A stretch of 64,000 nucleotides of DNA, taken from NCBI RefSeq assembly GCF_037201805.1, contig NZ_CP147404.1, positions 1,698,001 through 1,762,000 on the forward strand, written 5' to 3'. The DNA comes from Bacillus sp. FJAT-52991. Its GTDB lineage: Bacteria > Bacillota > Bacilli > Bacillales > Domibacillaceae. Position numbers and translations under genes: made by a program. The notes beneath the pieces are model-generated. The model had not been told where the DNA came from, searched no databases, and saw only the letters and a list, made by a program, of their open reading frames with translations. Shown here piece after piece: positions 1 through 9,235 of this stretch. Every line of letters starts with the position of its first letter. The first letter of the stretch is position 1.

Positions 1-94
1 CTTCTTCTTGAAGAATGGACACGACCATATCAAGGAGATCAGGCTCATCATCTACTAAGAGAATACGTTTTGATTTTAAATAATTATAAATCAC
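1..94 (-). CDS. Response regulator, N-terminal part (runs off left edge)
   Basis: Only the first 31 codons are inside the window. The reading starts at a GTG at 94 and contains ILLVDDEPDLLD, the first beta strand and acidic Asp pair of a CheY-like receiver domain (residues 11-22). The phospho-acceptor Asp and the output domain lie outside the window. It diverges from the ABC exporter genes that start at 257, so it is probably the response regulator of a two-component system controlling that exporter, as in bacitracin and lantibiotic resistance modules. The receiver identity is seen directly; the role is inferred from position. Confidence 0.8.
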   Translation of the reverse strand, partial: MIYNYLKSKRILLVDDEPDLLDMVVSILQEE

Positions 95-256
95 TATATC
101 ACCATCTTTAGCTCTAAATTAAACCATATAAAACATACCATAAAAATATGTTTATTTGCTGAACAGCAGCAAAAGTAAAGTAAATGTAAGGTAGAGAGAA
201 TGTAGGTATAAGGTTAGAGCACTATACTGACCTTGTACACGAAAGGAGCAGTAATA

Positions 257-1021
257 ATGGAAAATATTATTTCAACCAAAAATCTTACAAAGCGATATAA
301 GGGGTTTACCGCTGTTAATAATATGTCGCTTCATATTAGAAAAGGAACGATTTACGGTTTTTTAGGACCAAATGGTGCTGGGAAATCTACTGCAATGAAA
401 ATGTTACTTGGACTAACAGAGCCGACATCTGGAACGTTTACGATAGATGGAAAACAATTTCCGGCGGATCGTATGGCTATTTTAAAAGAAGTAGGCTCAT
501 TTATTGAATCACCATCTTTTTATGGTAATCTATCAGGTCGAGAAAATCTTGATATTATTCGACGAATTTTAAATCTACCTGAAAGTGCGGTTGATGATGC
601 ATTAGAATTAGTAGGCCTTTCAGAATTTGATCATCGCCTGGCCAAAAAATATTCACTCGGTATGAAACAAAGATTAGGTTTAGCGTCTGCTTTGATTGGA
701 AAACCGCCGATTTTGATTTTAGATGAACCTACCAATGGGCTAGATCCGTCAGGGATTCATGAAATTAGAAATTTAGTGAAGTCGTTACCTAAAATTTATA
801 ATTGTACGATATTAATTTCCTCCCATATGCTGTCTGAAATCGAGTTAATGGCTGATGATATCGGTATTTTAAATCATGGGAATCTTCTATTTGAAGGAAG
901 TATGGCACAATTGCGACAGACCGCACTTCAACATGGTTTTGCCACAGATAAATTGGAGGATATGTTTTTATCGATGATCGAACAAGATAACATCGCAAGG
1001 AAAAAGAGGGCAAAAATATGA
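257..1021 (+). CDS. ABC transporter ATP-binding protein, lantibiotic/bacitracin exporter type
   Basis: Cytoplasmic ATPase of 254 residues in the BcrA/LanF-like family. Walker A is GPNGAGKST (37-45), the signature is SLGMKQ (134-139), Walker B is ILILDEP (153-159), followed by the NGLDPSG D-loop and the SSH switch histidine near 191. The start is taken at ATG 257 because GAAAGGAG lies 8 bases upstream; an in-frame ATG at 233 has no ribosome site. Its stop overlaps the ATG of the next permease gene by 4 bases, so the two are translationally coupled. Together with the two following permeases it should expel or protect against membrane-active peptides; the exact substrate cannot be told. Confidence 0.88.
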   Translation: MENIISTKNLTKRYKGFTAVNNMSLHIRKGTIYGFLGPNGAGKSTAMKMLLGLTEPTSGTFTIDGKQFPADRMAILKEVGSFIESPSFYGNLSGRENLDIIRRILNLPESAVDDALELVGLSEFDHRLAKKYSLGMKQRLGLASALIGKPPILILDEPTNGLDPSGIHEIRNLVKSLPKIYNCTILISSHMLSEIELMADDIGILNHGNLLFEGSMAQLRQTALQHGFATDKLEDMFLSMIEQDNIARKKRAKI

Positions 1022-1743
1022 GTTCATTAACAATCGAACTTAAAAAATGTAAACGATCTGGCGTTATCCCTATCATGTTAGCGGTTGGAGTGCTTGGAGG
1101 TTTGTATGCTTTAGTCAACTTCGTTATTCGAAAAGAAACCTTACTATCGCTTCCGCTGCCCCCGACGGTGATTCTATTAACACAGATTTACGGTATGATC
1201 ATGGTACTTAATATGTTTGGGATCATAGTAGCTACTTGTATAATCTACCATATCGAACATAGCGGAGCCGCAATGAAAAAGATGTATATGCTACCGATCA
1301 ACGTTTCTAATATTTACACTAGCAAACTTGTCATCCTTACCGTTCTATTATTATTTTGCATAGCGCTTCAAAATATAGCATTAGCGGGCATTGGTGCTAC
1401 TAATCTTCCAAATGGAACCTTTGAATTATCGACCCTATTTCGTTTTTCAATGTATTCATTTATCACTTCTATGCCGGTTTTGTCTTTTATGTTAGGCGTT
1501 TCATCTCGCTGTCAAAATATGTGGATGACGCTTGGGATTGGAGTAGCTGGATTTTTTAGCGGCATGACAATGGCTATGGGAGAGCATCAACTGTTGCTAA
1601 TCAATCCTTTTGTATTAATCATGAAACCGGCTATGTCTGCTACAGTAGCTTTAGATCCTACGGTTATTGTTATGTCACTAATCGAAACCATTATTTTTGT
1701 TACAATCGGGCAATTGCTTTTAAAGCATGTCCGCTATGAGTAA
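1018..1743 (+). CDS. ABC-2 type permease, LanE/LanG-like subunit 1
   Basis: Integral membrane protein of 241 residues with about six hydrophobic segments. It starts with a short basic cytoplasmic stretch (IELKKCKRSG), typical of the ABC-2 permeases that work with BcrA/LanF ATPases in self-immunity or resistance to lantibiotics. The ATG at 1018 overlaps the stop of the ATPase gene. The next permease follows after 13 bases and has the same N-terminal layout (EFKKVKRSKI), so the two probably form a heterodimeric channel. No catalytic residues are expected in this family. Confidence 0.78.
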   Translation: MSSLTIELKKCKRSGVIPIMLAVGVLGGLYALVNFVIRKETLLSLPLPPTVILLTQIYGMIMVLNMFGIIVATCIIYHIEHSGAAMKKMYMLPINVSNIYTSKLVILTVLLLFCIALQNIALAGIGATNLPNGTFELSTLFRFSMYSFITSMPVLSFMLGVSSRCQNMWMTLGIGVAGFFSGMTMAMGEHQLLLINPFVLIMKPAMSATVALDPTVIVMSLIETIIFVTIGQLLLKHVRYE

Positions 1744-1756
1744 AGAGGTGTTCACA

Positions 1757-2521
1757 ATGAGTTTTTTAGAAATGGTTTTCATCGAGTTTAAAAAGGTAAA
1801 GCGATCGAAAATATTGCCACTTATACTTATACCACCGTTATTAGTTGTCATTTCTGGTATTTCTAGTTTAAGCCAATACCTTTCAGATGAGTCTGAAGGC
1901 GTATGGTCGGCCATGTTTGTTCAATGTGGATTGCTGTTTAGTTACTATTTGCTGCCTTTTAGCATGGTGGTAGTCTGTGTCATGATTTCTCAAAGGGAAA
2001 TACAAAATAACGGCATTTTGAAAATGTTGGCTTTGCCTATTCAACATAAAAAATTAGCATTGTCAAAATTAGTCGTTGTACTATGTTATTTAGCCTTAGA
2101 AGTAGTGCTTTTCTTTTCTATTTTTGTGATCTCAGGAATAATGGCGACTCAAATGCTAGATATCAATGAAGCATTCCCTATTGGTTACATATTAAAATGG
2201 AGTGTCTATTTATTTGCCACTGCCATTCCTTTTACGACGGTCATATGGATGATTACAGTTTTGTTTAGGAAACCACTGTTTTCTATTGGTCTTAATATGT
2301 TATTCATTATTCCAGGCGTACTCGTAGCGAATACATCGGCTTGGCTGATTTATCCTTATTGTTATGGCGGGTACTTGATCTCGACAGAATTAGAGCGTGT
2401 ATCGCTGGGAGCAGCTGAAGAAACTTTTGAGTTCTTCCCGTTTATTCCTTGTGCCATTGCCATCTTTTTAGTGGCTCTGATTATTACTGTTCAACGATTT
2501 GGAAAAAAAGAAATGAAATAA
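1757..2521 (+). CDS. ABC-2 type permease, LanE/LanG-like subunit 2
   Basis: Second membrane subunit of the exporter, 254 residues, with about six transmembrane segments after a basic N terminus. ATG 1757 is chosen because AAAGAGGTG at 1742-1750 is correctly spaced; earlier in-frame codons would overlap the previous gene without a ribosome site. It closes the three-gene operon and is followed at once by a strong hairpin terminator. Together with the divergent response regulator this resembles peptide-antibiotic sensing and detoxification modules of Bacilli, but no sensor kinase is visible here. Confidence 0.77.
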   Translation: MSFLEMVFIEFKKVKRSKILPLILIPPLLVVISGISSLSQYLSDESEGVWSAMFVQCGLLFSYYLLPFSMVVVCVMISQREIQNNGILKMLALPIQHKKLALSKLVVVLCYLALEVVLFFSIFVISGIMATQMLDINEAFPIGYILKWSVYLFATAIPFTTVIWMITVLFRKPLFSIGLNMLFIIPGVLVANTSAWLIYPYCYGGYLISTELERVSLGAAEETFEFFPFIPCAIAIFLVALIITVQRFGKKEMK

Positions 2522-2526
2522 AACTA

Positions 2527-2562
2527 GAAAAAAGGCGCTTTGCTAGATAAAGCGTCTTTTTT
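2527..2562 (+). terminator. Rho-independent terminator of the ABC exporter operon
   Basis: An A-rich strand and GGCGCTTT pair with AAAGCGTC followed by TTTTTT, around a 7-base loop. It lies just after the stop at 2521. Confidence 0.85.
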
Positions 2563-2603
2563 CGTTTGCTAAGTTCTTTAATCGTTTTGACAAGATGATA
2601 CGT

Positions 2604-3722
2604 TCATCTAAAAAGATTCACTTTTTGTAAGTGAACATGAGTGTTGTCTTGATTGATCCGTTCTAAATACAAATTCGTCGTGGAAATGTCAGAATGGCCA
2701 GCCCAGTCTTTGACGACGGCAAGCGGCACATCATTTTCAAGCAGCATCGTCACAAACGTGTGACGGAACCAGTGCGGGGAAACGTGCGAGTTTTTCCCGG
2801 CTAAATGAACGGCTTCTTTGACGATTTTATAAAGACTTGGATATGTTAATCTCTTTTTATCCGTATAGGGTTCTTTCTTATTATATAGAGCGAAGAAGAG
2901 TGGGCTCGTATCATATGGATCGATCTCAACAGACTCCCCTATACATTTTCTGTAATTAAAGAGCAAGTCGCTCGTCTCTTCTCTGATCGGAAGCGTTCGC
3001 GCTTTTCCGCCTTTTCCAATCACATCAGCAAATAGAAACCCTTGCCGGTTATAGCGAAAACTTCCCCAATTCAAACTTAATAGCTCACTGGCGCGAAGTC
3101 CAGTCGTATAGAGAAGATACCCAATCAATAAATTTCGCTTTTGCAGCTGTTCGCGATTTTGCTTTGCCTTTACCACTTCAGGGAAGAAAGAAATCACATA
3201 TTCCGCATCTCTCTGATTCAATTCTCTCACTTGGACACGTGTTTGCCGCTCTTCTGGACGAGTTTCTTCTATTATATAGTGTCCTTTTTTAGCTGGGGGT
3301 TTTGATATCCAAGTGGAAAGGTGAGCCTTGTAAAATTGCGTTTTATACCCAAAGTCTAATAGTCTACGAAAAAACTCCAATTTTCGTATCGCCGATTTAG
3401 CAGCGTACTTGTCTTTAATATATTTATTGTAGGCTTTGACTTCAGGAAAACCGATGTCTCGAAAGGAGAGAGAATGCTCTGTTAAAAAGATCAATAATGT
3501 TTTGGCATCCGAACGATAAGCTTTCAGAGTATGGGGAGAAAGCTCGCGGTCAGCAGAAAGGATTTTTTCAAGAAAAAACATTTCGAGAAAATCTTGTTCA
3601 GAACTATCTGTGAGAGAGAGGTTTCTATGTTCATCGAGAAGCTGTCGATGTTCTAATTTATTTTTTAGATGTGACAAGTATTGATCACTCGTTACATGAT
3701 CAAAAAGGGTTAAATCATTCAT
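2604..3722 (-). CDS. Tyrosine site-specific recombinase/integrase
   Basis: 372 residues with the full catalytic set of the lambda-integrase/Xer family: Arg210 in TTGLRASELL, Lys240 in GKGGKAR, His317-x-x-Arg320 in HWFRH, His343 in AGHSD and the nucleophile Tyr352. Residues 45-135 form the SAM-like core-binding domain (SPHTLKAYRSD). It is longer at the N terminus than XerC/XerD (about 300). No phage genes surround it, and the neighbouring DNA holds a 68-bp inverted-repeat element, so it may be a stand-alone mobile recombinase or a chromosomal one of unknown site. The start ATG at 3722 is preceded by GGAGATC on the coding strand. Confidence 0.88.
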   Translation of the reverse strand: MNDLTLFDHVTSDQYLSHLKNKLEHRQLLDEHRNLSLTDSSEQDFLEMFFLEKILSADRELSPHTLKAYRSDAKTLLIFLTEHSLSFRDIGFPEVKAYNKYIKDKYAAKSAIRKLEFFRRLLDFGYKTQFYKAHLSTWISKPPAKKGHYIIEETRPEERQTRVQVRELNQRDAEYVISFFPEVVKAKQNREQLQKRNLLIGYLLYTTGLRASELLSLNWGSFRYNRQGFLFADVIGKGGKARTLPIREETSDLLFNYRKCIGESVEIDPYDTSPLFFALYNKKEPYTDKKRLTYPSLYKIVKEAVHLAGKNSHVSPHWFRHTFVTMLLENDVPLAVVKDWAGHSDISTTNLYLERINQDNTHVHLQKVNLFR

Positions 3723-3867
3723 AGTAGATCTCCTCTATTAGTTTATAATAATTATATTATGTATAGTAAAGATAACTCTTAATTATCTTTACTTCTATTT
3801 TATCATAGAATATTTGTTCTATATAGGGATAAATAATAAAAAAACTGGCTGTTATTGGATGTTGGAG

Positions 3868-3936
3868 AGAGGCTCTGTGGCGCATTTAACTTTCTTTTTG
3901 CGTACTATGGGTCATTCGATTTGTCACAGAGCCTCT
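3868..3936. repeat. MITE-like element with 12-bp terminal inverted repeats
   Basis: AGAGGCTCTGTG at the left end is matched exactly by its reverse complement CACAGAGCCTCT at the right end, about 69 bp in total. The inside has no reading frame and no tight hairpin. The arms look like the terminal inverted repeats of an insertion sequence, so this is either a miniature non-autonomous element or the fused ends left by an internal deletion. No clear target duplication was seen. The rest of the 3723-4067 gap is AT-rich with no gene. Confidence 0.55.
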
Positions 3937-4067
3937 TCATGTGAAGTGGAGATAAATTCCTTTTTTTGCTGAATTGGAGACGGATTGTTTTGTTTTTGGT
4001 TGCTTTTCTATATGAATCTGCTTTAATATATAGAAGCCACAAAAAAGACTGAAAGGGATGGAGAAGG

Positions 4068-4853
4068 GTGAAAAAACTTGATGTACTGTTAATGGTACTT
4101 AGCTGTCTGTTCCCAGTTGCCGGTGTGATGAAGCAAATTCCTTTAGGACTGTCCTTGTTTATGGGGGGCTTGTTGTTTTTAACGAGTATAGGAAGTTACT
4201 ATGCCAAACGATGGCATTCACGAATATTTAGTTGGATCGCGTATACTGGATTTATTACGTTCTTGCTGGCGGTTTGGGATCAAGATATCACAATCAGCTC
4301 ATTAGAAGAAAACGTAAAAATCGCGGCCTGTATGGCGGTGATTCCAGGTATATTACGATTCCGCACTTATGCGATTACGACAGGGTTGCTTGGTTTATGG
4401 GGCGCTGTCCTGTGGGATATGAAAGAAACGCAATCATTAGCGGTTCTGCAACGGATCATGAATCTATTCCAGTCAGAACCATTCTATTTAATCATTTTAG
4501 CAGCAGGATGTTTGCTTGGGGGATGGCTTGCTAGCGCATTTCGTCGTGGGAAGAAGAATGAAAACCAAGAGAAAACAAGTCTCTTCAAACAAAAAAAGAA
4601 ACGAATCAAACCGACATTTAAAATTCGTATTCCAAGTTTGCCAAGAGTGAAAGTAAAGCTGTTAAAGTTCAGTAAAAAAAGAGCTTCCCGCTCAAAAGAA
4701 ATACGTACGCATGAACCTATTCATGAAGAACATACAGTTACTTTCTATCCAAATATAGAGCAACAACACCATAATGAAGAAATGGATATTACCCCAGAAC
4801 CAATACAAGGTCAAACAAGAATGGAACGAAGAAAAAATCGTTTGAAGGCATAG
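4068..4853 (+). CDS. Uncharacterised multi-pass membrane protein
   Basis: I do not recognise the family. 261 residues: about five or six hydrophobic segments in the first 165 residues, then a long, strongly basic cytoplasmic tail rich in Lys and Arg (GKKNENQEK, KKKRIK, KKRASRSK) and a more acidic, His-containing end. The GTG at 4068 follows GGAGAAGG closely and is the only start that includes the first membrane helix. It stands alone, facing the yxeA-like gene across a shared bidirectional terminator. The basic tail could bind nucleic acid or anionic lipid, but that is speculation. Confidence 0.65.
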   Translation: MKKLDVLLMVLSCLFPVAGVMKQIPLGLSLFMGGLLFLTSIGSYYAKRWHSRIFSWIAYTGFITFLLAVWDQDITISSLEENVKIAACMAVIPGILRFRTYAITTGLLGLWGAVLWDMKETQSLAVLQRIMNLFQSEPFYLIILAAGCLLGGWLASAFRRGKKNENQEKTSLFKQKKKRIKPTFKIRIPSLPRVKVKLLKFSKKRASRSKEIRTHEPIHEEHTVTFYPNIEQQHHNEEMDITPEPIQGQTRMERRKNRLKA

Positions 4854-4867
4854 AATAGAGAAGATCG

Positions 4868-4914
4868 AAAAACCAGCAAAGCACCTTTAATAGGTGAGAC
4901 TTTGCTGGTTTTTC
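4868..4914. terminator. Bidirectional terminator between convergent genes
   Basis: AAAAACCAGCAAAG pairs perfectly with CTTTGCTGGTTTTT, with a small inner CACCT/AGGTG hairpin in the loop. A and T runs on both sides serve the genes ending at 4853 (+) and 4931 (-). Confidence 0.88.
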
Positions 4915-4930
4915 TTTTTCTTTATGTATT

Positions 4931-5284
4931 TTAGTTGATCTTATCCTGGACAACAGCAGGCATCTCATTCAACTGGACTTCTTCCCATGATTTCACGTAC
5001 GTTCTTTTTGTGGCAAGTTTTAAATAGGCTTCCTCACGCAGCTGTTTACTTGTTGTAAACGTGATGGTTGTTTCTTTTCCGTCTTCATTAATCCCTTGTA
5101 ATGTATATTCGAATGTACTTGCATCAACCTTTTCTCCCGACCCCTCAATTTTAACAAAAACATCCTTTTTAGGAATTAAAGGGTTTAACATATCCGCTAA
5201 CTCATTTTTCACAAGAAATGTAAACGAACACATAATGATGGCTACGGCTAGTAAAGTTCCAATGGCTATTTTGAGTGCTTTCAT
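4931..5284 (-). CDS. YxeA family (DUF1093) secreted or membrane-anchored protein
   Basis: 117 residues. An N-terminal hydrophobic segment (residues 3-26) acts as signal peptide or anchor; the remainder has the YxeA/DUF1093 pattern: NPLIPKKDVFVKI, FEYTLQGINEDGKE, LREEAYLKL and a KSWEEVQ stretch near the end. Members are small exported beta-rich proteins, often near peptide-antibiotic ABC transporters in Bacilli; here such an exporter lies 2.4 kb away but not in the same operon. The ATG at 5284 has AGGAGG upstream on the coding strand. The molecular function of the family is not established. Confidence 0.82.
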   Translation of the reverse strand: MKALKIAIGTLLAVAIIMCSFTFLVKNELADMLNPLIPKKDVFVKIEGSGEKVDASTFEYTLQGINEDGKETTITFTTSKQLREEAYLKLATKRTYVKSWEEVQLNEMPAVVQDKIN

Positions 5285-5377
5285 GATTTTGCTCCTCCTT
5301 GTTTGCTTCTCTAATGTTCATTCTATAAGGAGCGGCCAATAAAATCCTTCGATTCAGATGACAAATAAGACAAAGGA

Positions 5378-5393
5378 CGTGACAATATTGTCA
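5378..5393. promoter_or_regulatory. Perfect 16-bp palindrome, candidate operator
   Basis: GTGACAATATTGTCAC is a perfect palindrome in the intergenic region between the yxeA-like gene and the yuzL-like gene. Its right half contains TTGTCA, which with TAAATA 16 bases downstream could be a promoter for the yuzL-like gene, so a bound dimer would block it. The binding protein is unknown. Confidence 0.5.
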
Positions 5394-5450
5394 CTTTCAC
5401 TGTATGTATAAATACATGGGGGTGAGCCATATTAAGATCGAGGTGATAGA

Positions 5451-5579
5451 ATGAGTAAACGCAAAAAAGATCCATCGAAGACAGGTTTAGGTTCACCAGA
5501 AGTAAAGGGTCAGGGCACAACAAATATCGAAACAGGAGAGAGAGCTGCCTCTTCTGCACGACACAAGAAGCGGAAATAA
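5451..5579 (+). CDS. yuzL: YuzL family small protein
   Basis: 42-residue hydrophilic protein with a basic start (MSKRKKDPSKTGLG), a Gly/Thr-rich middle (GQGTTNIETG) and a basic end (ARHKKRK). It matches, from memory, the layout of the small Bacillus YuzL family of unknown function. GAGGTGAT lies 6 bases before the ATG and a hairpin terminator follows the stop, so it is a complete one-gene unit. It is probably unstructured, with no enzymatic motif. Confidence 0.72.
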   Translation: MSKRKKDPSKTGLGSPEVKGQGTTNIETGERAASSARHKKRK

Positions 5580-5599
5580 AGTATGCATGTTTCATTCGG

Positions 5600-5633
5600 A
5601 TGTCGCCCTTTTAACGGGGGCGATTTCTTTGTT
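5600..5633 (+). terminator. Terminator after yuzL-like gene
   Basis: GTCGCCC pairs with GGGGCGAT around a short loop, followed by TTTCTTTG. Confidence 0.75.
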
Positions 5634-5684
5634 CCTAAGATCAGTAATGAAATCATTGTCAGATCTATACATTGATTTTATGAT

Positions 5685-6623
5685 TTATAATTTTTGGTAG
5701 TGTTTGAAAAGGTTTTGTATTTTATCTAGGATAATCTGTTTTAATGAATCAGGCTTCACTGATATAACGCTATGACCGTATTTTAGAAAATAGTTAGCAA
5801 TAAATTCCTCTTCTCTAGGATTATAAAATCCTTTAACGACAGTTTTATGACCAATTTCTATTTTCATAGAAGGGTAATGTTCTTTATAAAAAATATCCTG
5901 TGCTTGTGCTAAAATCTCAACTTCAAAGTCAATACACCTCTCAGATTGATAAATGTCTAATGAACGACTAATAAGATCATCTATTGAAAAGTAAGCGTTG
6001 ATATCCTGGTCTTCAATAAAGGTTATTTTATCACATCTGAAAACTCTATATTTATTCGTATTGAACTCTATTCCTGTAGCATACCATTGACCGAACCTAG
6101 CAGAAATTTTGAAAAATTGAACATAGTAACTTTTTTTCTCGTTATTTTTCAAATATTGAATCTTACAGATGCTTTCATTAAGAATGCTCTTTAAAATTTT
6201 ATCTAAAAAACGACTAACATTATTATGTTGATTTACTTCAAACTGGAGAACTTTTTTCATTTTGTGAATGTGCTGTATTTGATTTTTAGACAGGCAGTTT
6301 TCAAATTTTTCATTTAGTTTAGTAACATTTAAATGGAATGGTGTTGATTGGTAAGATTCTAGCGTCAGCATTGCAAAGTACAGAGCATACACTTCATCAA
6401 TCGTAAAAATAATAGGGGATAATAATCTATTTTTTAAGATACCATAACGTCCATGCCTGCCATGTTCCGAAAAAATAGGCATACCTAATTGTTCTAATGA
6501 ACTAATATCACGCAGAGCCGTACTTTTGGAAATATTGTATTTAGCCATTAGGTCATTTAAATTAAAGTACTCCCGACTGTTTAAGTATCTAATCATGTCA
6601 TTTAATCTTTCTGATTTCTTCAT
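5685..6623 (-). CDS. WYL-domain transcriptional regulator (YafY/DeoR-like)
   Basis: 312 residues. An N-terminal winged helix-turn-helix (residues 4-60, NLNDLMAKYNISKSTALRDISSLEQLG) is followed by a WYL-type ligand-sensing middle (about 140-215, containing FGQWYATGIEF and a YRVFRCDKI strand) and a C-terminal WCX-like extension. It diverges from the VOC-fold gene at 6742, and the 118-bp shared control region holds a near-perfect inverted repeat, so it most likely controls that gene and itself. The ATG at 6623 is preceded by AAGGAGA. Ligand unknown. Confidence 0.85.
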   Translation of the reverse strand: MKKSERLNDMIRYLNSREYFNLNDLMAKYNISKSTALRDISSLEQLGMPIFSEHGRHGRYGILKNRLLSPIIFTIDEVYALYFAMLTLESYQSTPFHLNVTKLNEKFENCLSKNQIQHIHKMKKVLQFEVNQHNNVSRFLDKILKSILNESICKIQYLKNNEKKSYYVQFFKISARFGQWYATGIEFNTNKYRVFRCDKITFIEDQDINAYFSIDDLISRSLDIYQSERCIDFEVEILAQAQDIFYKEHYPSMKIEIGHKTVVKGFYNPREEEFIANYFLKYGHSVISVKPDSLKQIILDKIQNLFKHYQKL

Positions 6624-6637
6624 ACAAATCTCCTTAT

Positions 6638-6662
6638 AAAGGTGTCATGTTTTGATACCTTT
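6638..6662. promoter_or_regulatory. Inverted repeat, candidate operator of the WYL regulator
   Basis: AAAGGTGTCA and TGATACCTTT form a 9-of-10 inverted repeat just upstream of the regulator start, in the divergent promoter region. Confidence 0.45.
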
Positions 6663-6741
6663 ATATCTTAAAATAAGGTTAAGGTAATATCAATTGATAA
6701 GATATCTACCTAAAATTATTTTATAAAAGGAGATTTATGCC

Positions 6742-7191
6742 ATGAGTACAACACTAGAAGTAGCTATTTTCTTATCCATGAACGGAAAAGCAAAAGAAGC
6801 GGTCGATTTTTACAAAAAGCATTTTAACGCAGAGGAATTGCTACTCGTTACCTATGAAGACATGGCAAAACGTGACAGCTCGCTGCAGCTTACTGAAGAG
6901 AATAAACATTATCTTTCTCACTCCGTCTTATCAATCGGAAAAACAAAGATAATGCTGGCAGAAGATACAATGGACGTCACAGAAAAATATGCAGTAGGGA
7001 ACAACACTTCATTGTGTATACAAAGTGCAGACTTACAAGAAATCGAACATTTTTACGAGAGTTTGACGACAGATGAGAGAGTGCGAATCATTGTTCCTTT
7101 ATCAAGTAATGTCTTTAGTAAAGCATATGGTATTATTGAAGACCCGTTCGGTATTCAAATACAATTAATGTTTGACGATAGATTGCATTAA
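6742..7191 (+). CDS. VOC superfamily protein, PhnB/YjdN-like
   Basis: 149 residues with the two beta-alpha-beta-beta-beta modules of the vicinal oxygen chelate fold. The first shows FLSMNGKAKEAVDFYKKHF and the second ends with GIIEDPFGIQIQLMF, the pattern of PhnB/YjdN-type proteins. In this subgroup metal ligands are often missing, and a true lyase or dioxygenase activity cannot be claimed. AAAGGAGATTT precedes the ATG. It is probably the target of the divergent WYL regulator; the function may be small-molecule resistance or turnover, which is inference only. Confidence 0.8.
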   Translation: MSTTLEVAIFLSMNGKAKEAVDFYKKHFNAEELLLVTYEDMAKRDSSLQLTEENKHYLSHSVLSIGKTKIMLAEDTMDVTEKYAVGNNTSLCIQSADLQEIEHFYESLTTDERVRIIVPLSSNVFSKAYGIIEDPFGIQIQLMFDDRLH

Positions 7192-8410
<1,219 letters not shown>

Positions 8411-8514
8411 TTATCTAAAGAGAGAATCATGGAATGCGAGAAGAGAAATTCTTCTTTCACATTTTTGAAATTAGCTATAATTTGTAAATGCTGGTGCTAT
8501 AGCACTTTTTGGAG

Positions 8515-8545
8515 TGGTTGGTTCGACTCCCGACGTCTCCATACA
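8515..8545. other. attL-like core: tmRNA 3'-end-like sequence
   Basis: GGTTCGACTCCCGACGTCTC resembles the T-arm and 3' acceptor end of Bacillus tmRNA, a frequent integration target. The 11-bp CGTCTCCATAC (8534-8544) recurs exactly at 14133-14143. No tmRNA body is present upstream, so this is an attachment core or relic rather than a functional ssrA gene. Confidence 0.6.
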
Positions 8546-8568
8546 TAGGATTTCATAGGAAATCAATG

Positions 8569-8608
8569 AAGGTCAAAACCCTTGATATTAAAGGGTTTTG
8601 GCCTTTTT
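8569..8608 (+). terminator. Terminator after the attL-like core
   Basis: AAGGTCAAAACCCTT pairs with AAGGGTTTTGGCCTT and is followed by TTTC, with a 6-base loop. In phage-disrupted tmRNA loci a terminator commonly follows the regenerated 3' end. Confidence 0.75.
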
Positions 8609-8642
8609 CATTTGTCATTGAATTTCATCTAATGGCATTCAG

Positions 8643-8665
8643 ACGTAGTTAAAACCGTAGTTAAA
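8643..8665. repeat. Paired arm-type direct repeats, left end
   Basis: Two copies of CGTAGTTAAA with a 12-bp period, about 100 bp inside the left core. The same pair occurs inside the right core at 14034-14053. These are candidate integrase arm-binding sites. Confidence 0.55.
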
Positions 8666-8743
8666 TTTTTCGTTTCGTGTGCAATAAATGAGCTGAAAAT
8701 CTAATATTAGGTTATAAGAGAAGTGAATTAAGGGGGAATATTA

Positions 8744-9208
8744 ATGCTTAAAATTTCTAAGGAAAGAAATCCAATTTGGGATGAAAGAAAAGAAGAAATT
8801 TTTAATCAAGCGGATGTAGGCACATTTAATATTGCTGATAATGTAAAAGGAAATCGATTATTTGGAGAGTGGTGGTCTGCAAGTATTAATGAAACCATAT
8901 GTGGATATATCTGGGGGCAGCAAGATGGGAAAGCATTTGAAGTTTCTTTTATAGTTGATGCAGCTTATCGTAATCAGAAGATAGGAGAAGCCTTATTGAG
9001 AGAAGTAGAACTAAGTGTCAAATGCCACGGTGTTGAAAAAATTATAGCAATAGTTCAGCCAGAAAATCCGAATATAGAAAAAATGATTGAATGGTTATAC
9101 AAGCTTGGATATCATTTGGAGTTTAATGGTCTAAAAAGCGAAAAATTTGCTAGAAATCTTTCTAAGAAGGGGATAATCCCTTTGGAGCTAGTAAAAATAT
9201 TGGAGTGA
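8744..9208 (+). CDS. GNAT family N-acetyltransferase
   Basis: 154 residues. The acetyl-CoA pyrophosphate-binding loop appears as YRNQKIGEALLREVE (Q/R-x-x-G-x-G/A signature variant), preceded by a VSFIVDAAY beta strand and followed by IIAIVQPENPNIEKMIEWLYKLGY, the usual beta-4/alpha-4 layout of GNAT enzymes. AAGGGGGAAT precedes the ATG. It is the first gene inside the att-bounded element and stands alone. The substrate cannot be read from the sequence; an antitoxin-less toxin role is not supported. Confidence 0.78.
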   Translation: MLKISKERNPIWDERKEEIFNQADVGTFNIADNVKGNRLFGEWWSASINETICGYIWGQQDGKAFEVSFIVDAAYRNQKIGEALLREVELSVKCHGVEKIIAIVQPENPNIEKMIEWLYKLGYHLEFNGLKSEKFARNLSKKGIIPLELVKILE

Positions 9209-9235
9209 AATCTTTAAATCCATTTAAGTAAAATG

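Noticed and set aside
6694..6722. TTGATA and TATTTT with 17-base spacing as a promoter for the VOC gene
   Set aside because: The transcript would begin at the ribosome site of the gene at 6742, too late for normal translation.
8494..8505. GTGCTATAGCAC palindrome followed by T residues as a terminator of the endonuclease gene
   Set aside because: A 6-bp stem with no loop is too weak to call.
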